A program made the position numbers and the translations under genes. This document shows positions 25,125-32,548 of a stretch of 64,000 nt of DNA, piece by piece. The notes under the pieces were generated by a model. It did not search any database. It saw nothing but the letters and a program-made list of their open reading frames with translations, and was not told where the DNA came from. Every line of letters starts with the position of its first letter. Within the stretch, counting starts at the first letter, position 1. This DNA comes from Actinomadura craniellae (GTDB lineage: Bacteria; Actinomycetota; Actinomycetes; Streptosporangiales; Streptosporangiaceae), in contig NZ_QLYX01000002.1 in NCBI RefSeq assembly GCF_003289645.1, positions 434,001 to 498,000 of the forward strand. The letters are read 5' to 3'.

Positions 25125-25547
25125 CTAGCTCAGCGGCCTGAAGGCGTACGACATCACTTCCGTGCCGTCCTCTTCGGCCCGGAAGGGGAAGACCACCAGT
25201 TCCAGCTCCATGCCGAAACTGATCTCGGCCGGGTCGCTCACCGTCAGCCGGCCCTCGACCCGCACCTCGTCCCCGAGCTGCACCAGGCCGATGGCGAAGG
25301 GGCGGAACGTCTCCTGTGTCTCGCCGCTCGCGTAGGGCTCCTTGGGCAAAAACTCCTGGGTGGTCCAGGTCCACAGGGTGCCCGTGCGCGGCAGCAGCAC
25401 CTGCTCCATGCCGAGGTCGCCGCAGCGCGGGCACGACGACTGCATCGGGAACGTCGTCGTCCCGCACCGCCCGCACCGGCCGCCGATCAGCTGCGGTCGC
25501 TCGCTGGGCCAGGTGAAGACGTCGGGAGCGAAGGGGATCTGCGACAA
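25125..25547 (-). CDS. Zn-ribbon OB-fold (DUF35) partner of the thiolase-like protein
   Basis: A 140-residue protein. A rubredoxin-like zinc ribbon (C25, C28, C39, C42) is followed by an OB-fold from about residue 48 to the end (GTLWTWTTQEF, FAIGLVQLGDEVRVEGRL). This is the normal DUF35 arrangement; such proteins bind acyl-CoA and complex with thiolase-like partners. A TTG start at 25547 is chosen because AGGAG lies eight bases upstream, while the open frame further upstream lacks a good site. The gene ends 9 bp before the thiolase-like gene. Confidence 0.83.
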   Translation of the reverse strand: MSQIPFAPDVFTWPSERPQLIGGRCGRCGTTTFPMQSSCPRCGDLGMEQVLLPRTGTLWTWTTQEFLPKEPYASGETQETFRPFAIGLVQLGDEVRVEGRLTVSDPAEISFGMELELVVFPFRAEEDGTEVMSYAFRPLS

Positions 25548-25557
25548 GCGACCGCTC

Positions 25558-25644
25558 CTAGCGTGCGGGCCGGTCGGCCAGGCCGCCGGCCGTGATGAAC
25601 CGGCAGGGCAACCGACGGCCACGTGGCCCTCGGGGGACGGACAT
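25558..25644 (-). CDS. Small ORF before the DUF35 gene (28 aa)
   Basis: An ATG with a good ribosome site (GAGGAG seven bases upstream) opens a 28-residue frame ending MSVPRG...LADRPAR. Its stop (TAG) overlaps the ribosome site of the DUF35 gene, a layout that would couple translation. It is rich in Arg and has no recognisable domain. It could be a leader peptide or the remnant of a longer gene. Confidence 0.3.
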   Translation of the reverse strand: MSVPRGPRGRRLPCRFITAGGLADRPAR

Positions 25645-25753
25645 CCTGTGCTCCTCGTGGCGACCCGGCAGAGGCGGACCGAGCCTCGGCAGGCCGCGGT
25701 GTGGCAGGGCCGGCTTCCGGTCACAGTAGTGTTCCCCCGAGCATGGAAGCAAT

Positions 25754-25771
25754 ATCGACATCGAAATCAAT
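25754..25771. promoter_or_regulatory. Candidate operator of the second TetR, site A
   Basis: ATCGA-N8-TCAAT lies in an AT-rich stretch 100 bp before the TetR start at 25871 and before the divergent DUF35/thiolase pair. An 18-bp site of the same layout, ATCGA-N8-TCGAT, occurs at 27554-27571 before the LLM gene. Extended over 22 bp, most positions agree between the two sites. Confidence 0.5.
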
Positions 25772-25870
25772 TATTGAGACCCTCGCCGCACGCCCGCAGG
25801 GCCTACGCTGTGGCAGGGCCGGCGACCTGCGGAACCGTCGCCCGCCGTGCACCGCCAGAAAGGATCACTT

Positions 25871-26581
25871 TTGCCTGAACGGACCGACCGCAGGGCCGCC
25901 CTCCCCAACGCCGGCCGAGGCCGGCGCGGCGACGAGGAAACCGACAGGCGCCGCGGCACCGGGCGCACCGTCCGCGGGCGCGAGACCCGGCGCCGGCTCC
26001 TTGAGGGCGCCAAGGCGGTATTCGAACGCGACGGCTTCCTGCACGCCCGCATCGCCGACATCTGCGATGCCGCGGGCATCTCCCACGGCTCCTTCTACAC
26101 CTACTTCGTCTCCAAGGAGGAGATCTTCACCGAGATCGTCGACTCGGTCGAGCTCACCCTGCTCACCCTGGAGCCCGCCCCCGCAGACGCCGACCCGATC
26201 GAACGCATCCGCGCGGCGAACGAGCACTACCTGCTGGCCTACGGGGCCAACGCCAAGATCATGCGGGTCATCCACCAGGTCTCCACCATCGACGCCACGG
26301 TCCGCGAGACCCGGATGCAACGCCAGGACGCCTTCGCCCGGGCCATCGAGCGCCGCATCCGCCAGCTCCAGGAGGGCGGTTTCGCCGACCCCGCGATCGA
26401 CCCCGCCTACGCCGCCCAGGCGCTCGGCGGCATGGTCGCCCACTTCGCCGACTACCTCTTCAACACCGACAACACCTTCGGCTTCGACCTCGCCACCGCG
26501 ACCGACCAGCTCACCCACATCTGGACGAACGCGCTCGGCATGCGCGGCCCCACCACGGACCAGGCACCCGCGCGCGACTGA
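25871..26581 (+). CDS. TetR-family regulator
   Basis: A roughly 236-residue TetR protein. After a disordered Arg-rich N-terminus the HTH reads TRRRLLEGAKAVFERDGFLH and ICDAAGISHGSFYTYFVSKE. The ligand domain follows (LEPAPADADPIERIRAANEH to GMVAHFADYLFNTDN). A TTG start at 25871 is preferred since AAAGGA sits seven bases upstream; an in-frame GTG at 25847 has no such site. It is divergent from the small ORF/DUF35/thiolase genes and convergent with the LLM gene. The matching sites at 25754 and 27554 suggest that it controls both neighbours. Confidence 0.85.
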   Translation: MPERTDRRAALPNAGRGRRGDEETDRRRGTGRTVRGRETRRRLLEGAKAVFERDGFLHARIADICDAAGISHGSFYTYFVSKEEIFTEIVDSVELTLLTLEPAPADADPIERIRAANEHYLLAYGANAKIMRVIHQVSTIDATVRETRMQRQDAFARAIERRIRQLQEGGFADPAIDPAYAAQALGGMVAHFADYLFNTDNTFGFDLATATDQLTHIWTNALGMRGPTTDQAPARD

Positions 26582-26612
26582 TCGACCAGGTAGCCGGGCC
26601 CGGACCGCGCCG

Positions 26613-27500
26613 TCAGCCGGCGGTGAACGCGCCGGCCACCGCGGAGAAGCGGTGCAGGGTATCGACCGGAGCGAAGTCGGCGAACCAGACGTAGAACCGG
26701 TCGACGCCCTCGGCATGGCGGCGGGCGAAGTGGTCGGCCAGTTCCGGAGCGGTTCCCACCACGAGGCTCTCGCCCATCTTCGTCGCGCCGAACCGCCGCC
26801 GGGCCAGGGCGGTCACCTCCGCACGCCGGTCCTCGTCGGGGACGAGCGCGACCATGACCTGCATCGACACGCGTGCCTCGCCCGCCTGGTCCCGGAGGGC
26901 GCCGAGCCGGTCGAGGGCCTGGACCGGTACGTTCCACCAGTCGGCATGGGCCCTGACCAGGGCGAGGGTCCGCGCCCCGGCTCCGCCGATCGTGATCGGG
27001 ATCCGCCGGGTCGGTACGGGTCTCTGCCGGGCCCCGGTCAGCGTGAAGTGCTCGCCGTGGTGGTCGATCTCCTCGCCGCTCCAAAGACTACGCATGATCT
27101 TGATCGACTCGCCGAGCCGCCCGACGCGCCCGGCCGGCTCGGCGGCCGGAAACCCGAAGACCTCCATCTCGGCGGGGACGGACCCCCACCCGATGCCGAG
27201 CTCGAACCGGCCCCCCGAAGCGTGGTCGAGCGAAGTCACCTGGCGGGCGAGCACGGCGGGATGGCGGAACGCGTCGCAGAGCACCAGGTGCCCGACGGTG
27301 AGCGTGGTGGTGTGGGCGAGCACCCAGCCCGCCATCGTCATCGCGTCCCACATGTCGTGTTCGAAGGCGAGGGGCGGAGCGAGGTGGTCCATGAACGCCA
27401 TGCCCTCGAACCCGGCGTCCTCGGCCGCACGCGCGCGCTCCACGATCGCCCCGTGGGACATCCGCATCTGGGGCAGGAACAGATGGAAGGACGGGTTCAC
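26613..27500 (-). CDS. LLM-class (F420 or FMN-dependent) oxidoreductase
   Basis: A luciferase-like TIM-barrel protein of about 295 residues. The reading FHLFLPQMRM, AEDAGFEGMAFMDHLAPP, TVGHLVLCDAFRHPAVLARQ and SLDHASGGRFELGIGWG follows the LLM order, including the GHL strand and the cofactor-binding SGGR loop. The family covers F420-dependent reductases and FMN monooxygenases; which one cannot be decided. A GTG at 27500 is chosen because GGTGGGGG lies just upstream; an ATG at 27533 adds eleven residues without family similarity. A candidate TetR operator lies 54 bp upstream. Confidence 0.83.
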   Translation of the reverse strand: MNPSFHLFLPQMRMSHGAIVERARAAEDAGFEGMAFMDHLAPPLAFEHDMWDAMTMAGWVLAHTTTLTVGHLVLCDAFRHPAVLARQVTSLDHASGGRFELGIGWGSVPAEMEVFGFPAAEPAGRVGRLGESIKIMRSLWSGEEIDHHGEHFTLTGARQRPVPTRRIPITIGGAGARTLALVRAHADWWNVPVQALDRLGALRDQAGEARVSMQVMVALVPDEDRRAEVTALARRRFGATKMGESLVVGTAPELADHFARRHAEGVDRFYVWFADFAPVDTLHRFSAVAGAFTAG

Positions 27501-27553
27501 CGGCTGACCCCCACCGCACGCTCGGATGACCATGAACAGAGCGCGATCGTAAC

Positions 27554-27571
27554 ATCGAGATCAAAGTCGAT
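27554..27571. promoter_or_regulatory. Candidate operator of the second TetR, site B
   Basis: ATCGA-GATCAAAG-TCGAT is a perfect 5-bp inverted pair with an 8-bp spacer, in the 184-bp gap between the LLM gene and the divergent secreted-protein gene. It matches site A at 25754 in layout and in most flanking bases. Confidence 0.5.
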
Positions 27572-27684
27572 TCACCGCCCCGGTACCGAAGGCGGCGGCG
27601 TGCATCGAGGGCATGGCCGGACCGCGGCAACCGATCGGCAACCGGACGGGCTTAGCGTTCGGGTCTCGTCGATCGGGGGTGCCC

Positions 27685-28644
27685 ATGAAGATGCTGGCAA
27701 GATGCGCGATGGCCGCGAGCATGGCGCTCGTCGTGGGGGTCGGTGCCGCGGCGCCGGCGGCGGCGTTGCCGCCCGGGGGTACGGGCGGTCCGGGGGAACC
27801 CGCGGAGCCGGTGGAGCCGGTGGAGCGGCCGGTGGTCACCGAGGAGACCAAACGCCTCCTGGTGGGGACGGGCGGGATCGTCGCGCCGCCCGGCCAGCTC
27901 TATGACGAGCCGTTCCCCGACGCGCCCACCGCGGGGATCCGCAAGGTCGCGGCCTCCCTGCAAGTGAAGATCAAGAGCGTCTCGACGCTGGTGACGGTGC
28001 CGGCGGGGCTGAACGTCGGCGCGACGAAGATCAGCGTCCGCTACTCGACGCCCGCCGGATCGCAGTGGGTCGAGCAGGACTACGTCAACGGCACCGGCAA
28101 CCGGTTCCTCCACCACTATCCGGCCGGCGACGGGGTGAAACGCGCGAACGGGCTCGGCATCAGGATCCAGCAGGGGGCGGACGTCTACTTCATCCCCTGG
28201 GAGATCCCCGTCGAGCCGCTGTACGACGTCACCTACGGGCCGCTGCGCTTCCACGAACTGGACTTCTGTGACCTGGTCTCCACGGCCGACCCGATCATCG
28301 GCTTCCGAAGGCCCGGGATCGGCTTCACCGTCGTGGAGGCGGACATGGACGGCTCCACGGCCGATGTACCGGAGTTCGCGGGAACGGTCACCGAGGTCGG
28401 CAGTTCCCGAGGCCTGATCACTCACGAGGTGGGCTGGCTGGAGAACGATGACCCGCCGTGGTGGTTGCCCCTGGGCAACGATTTCAGGGAGCCGTTCTTC
28501 CTCGACGTTCTCGCGAAGGGCCCTGCGCTGCTGCCCGGCACGTCCCGGCGCGTCACCTTCCAGAAGACGAGCCAGGACGAGGAGTGCACCGCGTTCTTCG
28601 CCTACGACATCACCTACAAGCTGCGGACCTACCCGTACCTGTGA
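27685..28644 (+). CDS. Secreted protein of unknown function
   Basis: A 319-residue protein with a clear signal peptide (MKMLARCAMAASMALVVGVG, cleavage expected after APAAA). A Pro/Gly/Glu linker with VEPVEPVE repeats follows, then a beta-rich domain of about 260 residues. Two cysteines (about residues 195 and 301) could form a disulfide. The start ATG at 27685 is preceded by GGGGGT, and the frame extending upstream adds only non-signal residues. It is divergent from the LLM gene. I do not recognise the family. Confidence 0.7.
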   Translation: MKMLARCAMAASMALVVGVGAAAPAAALPPGGTGGPGEPAEPVEPVERPVVTEETKRLLVGTGGIVAPPGQLYDEPFPDAPTAGIRKVAASLQVKIKSVSTLVTVPAGLNVGATKISVRYSTPAGSQWVEQDYVNGTGNRFLHHYPAGDGVKRANGLGIRIQQGADVYFIPWEIPVEPLYDVTYGPLRFHELDFCDLVSTADPIIGFRRPGIGFTVVEADMDGSTADVPEFAGTVTEVGSSRGLITHEVGWLENDDPPWWLPLGNDFREPFFLDVLAKGPALLPGTSRRVTFQKTSQDEECTAFFAYDITYKLRTYPYL

Positions 28645-28654
28645 GCCGAGCCGT

Positions 28655-28682
28655 CGTCTCCCGCGCCGCACCCCCGGAGACG
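28655..28682. terminator. Hairpin between convergent genes
   Basis: CGTCTCC (28655-28661) and GGAGACG (28676-28682) can pair around a 14-base C-rich loop in the 45-bp gap between the secreted-protein gene and the convergent dehydrogenase gene. Position fits a bidirectional terminator; no T-run is present. Confidence 0.4.
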
Positions 28683-28689
28683 GCGGTGT

Positions 28690-29850
28690 TCACAATCCGC
28701 CGCGTTCGATGAGCTGGCGGACGATCACATTGCGCTGGACCTCGTTGGTGCCCTCTCCAACGATCATCAAGGGGGCGTCGCGGAAGTAGCGTTCCACGTC
28801 GAACTCGGTGGAGTAGCCGTAGCCGCCGTGGATGCGGATGGCGTCGAGGGTGATCCGCATGGCGGTTTCGGAGGCGAAGAGCTTGGCCATCCCCGCCTCC
28901 AGGTCCACACGGTGGCCGGCGTCGGCCTCGCGGGCGGCGTGCAGCGTGAGCTGGCGCGCCGCCGAGAGCGAGGTGGCCATGTCCGCGAGGTAGTTGCCGA
29001 TCGACTGGTGCCGCCAGATGGCCTTGCCGAACGACTCACGTTCCTGGGCGTACGCCAGCGAGTCCTCCAGGGCGGCCCGGGCGACGCCGAGCGCGCGGGC
29101 GGCGACCTGGAGCCGCCCGGTCTCCAGACCCTTCATCATCTGCGCGAACCCCGCGCCGGGTACACCGCCCAGCACGGCTTCGGCGGGGACCCGGTAGTCC
29201 TCGAAGGACAGCTCGCAGCTCTCGACACCCTTGTAGCCGAGTTTGGGGAGATCCCGGGAGATCGTCAGACCGGGGCCGTGCTCGACGAGGAGGATGGAGA
29301 CGCCCTTGTGCGCGGGCGTCGCATCGGGATCGGTCTTGCACATCAGGGCGATCAGCCCGGAACGCCGGGCGTTCGTGATCCACGTCTTCGAGCCGTTGAT
29401 CACGTAGTCCCCGGCGTCCTTGCGGGCGACGGTGCGCATGGCCTGCAGGTCGGAGCCCCCGCCGGGTTCCGTCAGGGCCATGGTCGCCCGGATCTCGCCC
29501 GTGGCCATCCGCGGGAGGTAACGGCGCCGCTGCTCCTCGGTCCCGAAGCGGTGCAGGAGCTTGGCCACCACGGTGTGACCGCCCATCGCCCCGGCCAGGC
29601 TCATCCAGCCGCGGGCGAGCTCCTCGGTGACGAGCACGTAGCAGGGCATGGAGACGGGAGTGCCGCCGTACTCCTCCGGGACGGCGAGCCCGAAGACACC
29701 GAGTTCCTTCATCTGCTCGATCAGCGCCCGCGGGTAGGTGTCGGCGTGCTCGAGTTCCCGGGCGACCGGCCTGACCTCCCTGTCGACGAAGTCGCGCACC
29801 GTGCCGACGATGATCTGCTCGTCCTCGGGCAGCAGGTCCATGTCGCCCAT
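28690..29850 (-). CDS. Acyl-CoA dehydrogenase, short/branched-chain type
   Basis: A 386-residue classical acyl-CoA dehydrogenase. Blocks include MALTEPGGGSDLQAMRT, VINGSKTWITNARRSG and IHGGYGYSTEFDVERYFRDA, ending with IVGEGTNEVQRNVI. Here the GEGT glutamate, the catalytic base of short-chain enzymes, is present, unlike the two long dehydrogenases of the catabolic operons. This makes it a self-sufficient homotetramer type, perhaps for a short or branched acyl-CoA. The ATG at 29850 has AAGGAG eleven bases upstream; a longer upstream frame exists but lacks support. It stands alone. Confidence 0.87.
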   Translation of the reverse strand: MGDMDLLPEDEQIIVGTVRDFVDREVRPVARELEHADTYPRALIEQMKELGVFGLAVPEEYGGTPVSMPCYVLVTEELARGWMSLAGAMGGHTVVAKLLHRFGTEEQRRRYLPRMATGEIRATMALTEPGGGSDLQAMRTVARKDAGDYVINGSKTWITNARRSGLIALMCKTDPDATPAHKGVSILLVEHGPGLTISRDLPKLGYKGVESCELSFEDYRVPAEAVLGGVPGAGFAQMMKGLETGRLQVAARALGVARAALEDSLAYAQERESFGKAIWRHQSIGNYLADMATSLSAARQLTLHAAREADAGHRVDLEAGMAKLFASETAMRITLDAIRIHGGYGYSTEFDVERYFRDAPLMIVGEGTNEVQRNVIVRQLIERGGL

Positions 29851-30049
29851 ACCGTCGCGCTCCTTGCCGGGTGGTGATGACGTGTTCGGCTTCCAGGTGG
29901 CCGGTGGAATGGATTCAAGGCGCACACACCCGACGACCGCGCTCCACGCTAGTGGGACACCAGGCTGTCCGGGCTACGGGGTGGACCCGTCTTCGCCTTT
30001 CGCGGCGAGGGCGAGCAGCCGGTATTCCCCCCGCCGCCCAGCACCACCG

Positions 30050-30078
30050 GGGACCATCCCCGCGTGCGCGGGGAGCAG
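30050..30078. CRISPR. Orphan type I-E-like CRISPR repeat (single copy)
   Basis: A 29-bp unit starting GGGACCATCCCCGCG and ending GGGGAGCAG contains the palindromic core CCCCGCG...CGCGGGG. On the minus strand it has the form and length of repeats used by actinobacterial type I-E systems. No second repeat, spacer series or cas gene is in the window. It lies 10 bp from a tRNA 3' fragment. The core could also act as a simple hairpin. Confidence 0.45.
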
Positions 30079-30088
30079 AGGCCCGAAG

Positions 30089-30127
30089 CGGAGATGAGGG
30101 GATTCGAACCCCTGCCCTCTCAATGCG
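30089..30127 (-). pseudogene. tRNA-Ser-like 3' fragment (candidate old attachment site)
   Basis: Read on the minus strand, the segment has a T-arm AGGGG-TTCGAAT-CCCCT, then CATCTCC and discriminator G. An acceptor strand CATCTCC with G is what tRNA-Ser ends with. The 5' half, with GGAGATG, is absent nearby, so it is not a working tRNA. Such 3'-half copies are left at the far end of elements that integrate into tRNA genes. The 29851-30188 gap otherwise has only the orphan repeat. Confidence 0.5.
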
Positions 30128-30188
30128 AGCAAGGTGAGCAGTTCAGGGGCCAGGGAGGGGGCCACACTAGATACGGAAGGGGGCCACC

Positions 30189-30959
30189 ATGAGCGGCACC
30201 GCCGAGCGACGCCGCGAGTTCGGCGCCTACCTCGCCGGTTTGCGGCGGCGCTCCGGCCGCTCGCAGCGGCAGTTCGCCGCCGCGCTGTGCGCCGTGTCGG
30301 GCGCCCAGTCGATCACATGGAACGAGGTCTCCCGGTGGGAGCGCGGGGAGCGCATCCCGGACGTGTGGCTGCCCACCTTCGCCCAGGTACTCGGGGTGCC
30401 GCTGCGTGAGCTGGAGCAGGCCGCCGCGTACGCCCGGAGGGACGCTCAGGCCGCCCTGCCCGGGGTCGCGGCCACCCTCGCGGACCTGCTACCCAACGGG
30501 GATGCTCTGGAGCCCTTAGCGACCCCCTTCGGCCGTCGGATCGGCGCCACCACCGTGGACGGTCTGAGGGACATACCTTCAGAATCCTCGGAAGATACCG
30601 TCTTCGTCAACAGCGTTGACGAACTCGTGAAAATCCATGTTGGCGAGCGAGAGGTTATTCTCAATCGACCAGAATTCGGCGGCAATGACACGGACCTCTC
30701 CTCGGGGTTCCGCCAAGAGGTCAATGACAAGCAACAGCATTTCGGGAGAGTCGATGGTGGTCTTGTCCACCACCGCGATGAACCGACGCTGATACTCTTC
30801 CGGGAGCAGCGTGAGTATCTGATCCGTCGTGAGATCTCGGTAGGCAGGATCGTCAAGAACGCCCACAGAGGCCACGAAGCCATCCTCGTTGGGTGTACCG
30901 ATGGCCACGCATACGGCCTCCCATACTCCCTGGTCAGAGAAGTCGGTGCGGAGCAGTAG
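30189..30959 (+). CDS. XRE-family HTH regulator, probably truncated
   Basis: The first 125 or so residues are a convincing XRE protein: FGAYLAGLRRRSGRSQRQFA, then ITWNEVSRWERGERIPDVWL and LGVPLRELEQAAAYARRDAQ. After about 30575 the frame runs antisense to a well-formed gene (30579-30962), and its composition changes to a low-complexity mix typical of a shadow frame. The real protein therefore seems to have lost its C-terminal half, with the frame staying open by chance to 30959. It sits beside the tRNA-Ser fragment, as regulators of integrated elements often do. A GGAAGGGGGCC site precedes the ATG. Confidence 0.55.
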   Translation: MSGTAERRREFGAYLAGLRRRSGRSQRQFAAALCAVSGAQSITWNEVSRWERGERIPDVWLPTFAQVLGVPLRELEQAAAYARRDAQAALPGVAATLADLLPNGDALEPLATPFGRRIGATTVDGLRDIPSESSEDTVFVNSVDELVKIHVGEREVILNRPEFGGNDTDLSSGFRQEVNDKQQHFGRVDGGLVHHRDEPTLILFREQREYLIRREISVGRIVKNAHRGHEAILVGCTDGHAYGLPYSLVREVGAEQ

Positions 30960-30962
30960 CAC
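30579..30962 (-). CDS. DUF6924-like protein
   Basis: A 127-residue acidic protein starting with GTG; AAGGAGGG lies eight bases upstream, a near-ideal ribosome site. The N-terminal LLLRTDFSDQGVWEAVC and the later FVASVGVLDDPAYRDLT pattern recall the DUF6924 family, found widely in actinomycetes, function unknown. GC content is visibly lower than in neighbouring genes. It overlaps, antisense, the tail of the XRE frame. The coding signal here is on the minus strand. Confidence 0.6.
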   Translation of the reverse strand: MLLLRTDFSDQGVWEAVCVAIGTPNEDGFVASVGVLDDPAYRDLTTDQILTLLPEEYQRRFIAVVDKTTIDSPEMLLLVIDLLAEPRGEVRVIAAEFWSIENNLSLANMDFHEFVNAVDEDGIFRGF

Positions 30963-31125
30963 GGCTTCAGCCCTCCTTCACGGCTGCGTCACTGCCTCTG
31001 TCTGACGATCGGGCCGCTGAGGGCAGCGGCGGCCAGCTCGGAACCACACCGATCCTGCCACTCTGCTGAACTCGATCCAGACCGGATGTCCTTCACCAGA
31101 TCACTGAACGTTATCCGCCGGCAGA

Positions 31126-31561
31126 CTACAGGCCAGGCGGCTTTTTCCCCCTCAAACATTGACTTTGACGCTCACTGAAACGATCGAGGAGATCTATGAG
31201 CGACCGAACCGCCGACGCCGTGAACGCACCTGCCCCCGCGTCGTAAAACGCGGCCGCCACAACAGCTATCCGGTCAAGCGCCCCCACCACAAAACCATCC
31301 GGCACACCGAACCGCCACAAATAAAGATCATGAACCCTGCGGCTTAATTCACGGGCATTGCCTCCTGCCCTGTCACCGTCGGCCCTGGCCAGGGGCACGG
31401 TGACGTACTCGGGTGGAGCCGGAACCCGCGGGCGGACGATCCGCTTGTAACAGACTCCATTCCCGCGAATACTCATCAGCGACGACCAACGGATCGACGA
31501 AGAACTCCACACGCTGATGAGCCTCGAGCTCCTCGGCAATGAGCGGGCGGTCATCGGTCAT
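31126..31561 (-). pseudogene. Frameshifted hypothetical gene
   Basis: A start with GGGAG close upstream opens MTDDRPLIAEELEAHQRVEF...VVADEYSREW. Near 31455 the sense moves to another frame, which continues CYKRIVRPRVPAPPEYVTV...LYLWRFGVPDGF...RSLIDLLDRF to a stop at 31126. Each part looks like a coding sequence and neither is complete, so a single-base indel is the simple explanation. Family not recognised. The 30963-32053 stretch holds this and the next remnant only. Confidence 0.45.
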
Positions 31562-31715
31562 CGGCTCCCAGATCGGTAAGTCGTCTCAGTCATACCTACC
31601 TCATGACACTCAATCCGGTTCCGATGTAGGTCCTGCCCCGAAGCGGGCGGCTCCAACGAAACCCGTCAAGCGCCCGCATCGCAGCGGGCCCTTTCCGGGT
31701 GCCCCGAGAGACGTT

Positions 31716-31985
31716 TCACACACGGGCGTGGTCGACCCGCCCAGCCCAGTCGACCCGGTGGTCGAACCTCCAATCGAGGGATCCGATCCCGCCCTTGGCT
31801 GCCCTCCAGAGAAAGTACGGGGTGAGGAGCCGTACGACCAGTCGGGCAAGCCGTTCGTCGCCGCCCCACGATGCCCAGGTACCGGGCTTTCGGTGCGTCC
31901 GGGTCGATGATCTGCCGGGTCCGCGAGTGGATGCCGTCGGCTCCGATCATGACGTCCGCGTCAAGCCGATGTCTTCGCCCAAGTG
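31716..31985 (-). pseudogene. Remnant of an FAD-dependent monooxygenase
   Basis: Two blocks of a PHBH-type flavin monooxygenase survive in different frames. The first is DADVMIGADGIHSRTRQIID with PKARYLGIVG, the DG motif contacting FAD and NAD(P)H. The second, in the next frame, reads RLLTPYFLWRAAKGGIGSLD and WRFDHRVDW, ending with a stop at 31716; this is the normal C-terminus of such enzymes. About 150 residues between them and the N-terminal FAD domain are gone. The gene is dead. Confidence 0.65.
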
Positions 31986-32053
31986 ATGAAGACGAGGGTG
32001 ACCGTACCGACTGGGCGCGGTGGACCCATTCGGCGCGGTTCGGTGCCGACGGG

Positions 32054-32539
32054 TCAGGCCTCCTCATCTGACGACGGGCCGGTGTGGCCGCCATAGGTGG
32101 CGATCTTGTATTCGGTCGCCGCCAGCGACAGGGTCAGCTCCTTGAGCTGTCGGCGGATCGTGTCGCGGTGTTCGAGCAGCAGGTCAAGGCGCTCGGGGAC
32201 GGTGTCGTCGCCCTTGTCGGCCAGCCGCATGTAGTGCTGAAGGTCGCGCATGGCCATCCCGGACAGCCGCATGCGGGTCAGGAATACCAGTCTCCGTACC
32301 GCCTTCGCGTCGTAGCTGCGGTGGCCGCTGGCGTCGCGGGCCACCTCGACCAGCCCGATCCGCTCGTAGTAGCGCAGCGTGTGCGGCGACATGTCGAGCA
32401 GGTCGGCGACCTCCGTGATGGTCATGGGGGCGGTGGCGGCGCTGACGTCGACGAGGCGGTGGATTACCTCGACCGACATCGGGCCGTCGACCTCGTCGAG
32501 GGCAGCGAGCGCCTTCGACATCAGATCGTCCGTGGCCAT
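32054..32539 (-). CDS. MerR-family regulator
   Basis: A 161-residue MerR protein with a 35-residue lead before the HTH. The DNA-binding part reads MTITEVADLLDMSPHTLRYY, ERIGLVEVARDASGHRSYDA, with the usual RYYE and wing. A coiled-coil dimer helix follows (LLLEHRDTIRRQLKELTLSL). No cysteine-based metal site is seen, so it may sense an organic ligand. It is the second gene of an SDR-merR operon, whose promoter has the long spacer typical of MerR targets, so it likely regulates its own operon. Confidence 0.85.
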   Translation of the reverse strand: MATDDLMSKALAALDEVDGPMSVEVIHRLVDVSAATAPMTITEVADLLDMSPHTLRYYERIGLVEVARDASGHRSYDAKAVRRLVFLTRMRLSGMAMRDLQHYMRLADKGDDTVPERLDLLLEHRDTIRRQLKELTLSLAATEYKIATYGGHTGPSSDEEA

Positions 32540-32548
32540 GGCGACACT

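Noticed and set aside
30050-30078. A CRISPR array
   Set aside because: Only one repeat is present, with no spacers and no cas genes; kept as an orphan repeat only.
30089-30165. A functional tRNA-Ser gene
   Set aside because: The acceptor 5' strand, D-arm and anticodon stem are not found next to the T-arm; only the 3' part exists.
31159-31347. A 62-codon plus-strand ORF
   Set aside because: It is opposite the better-supported frameshifted gene and has no ribosome site.
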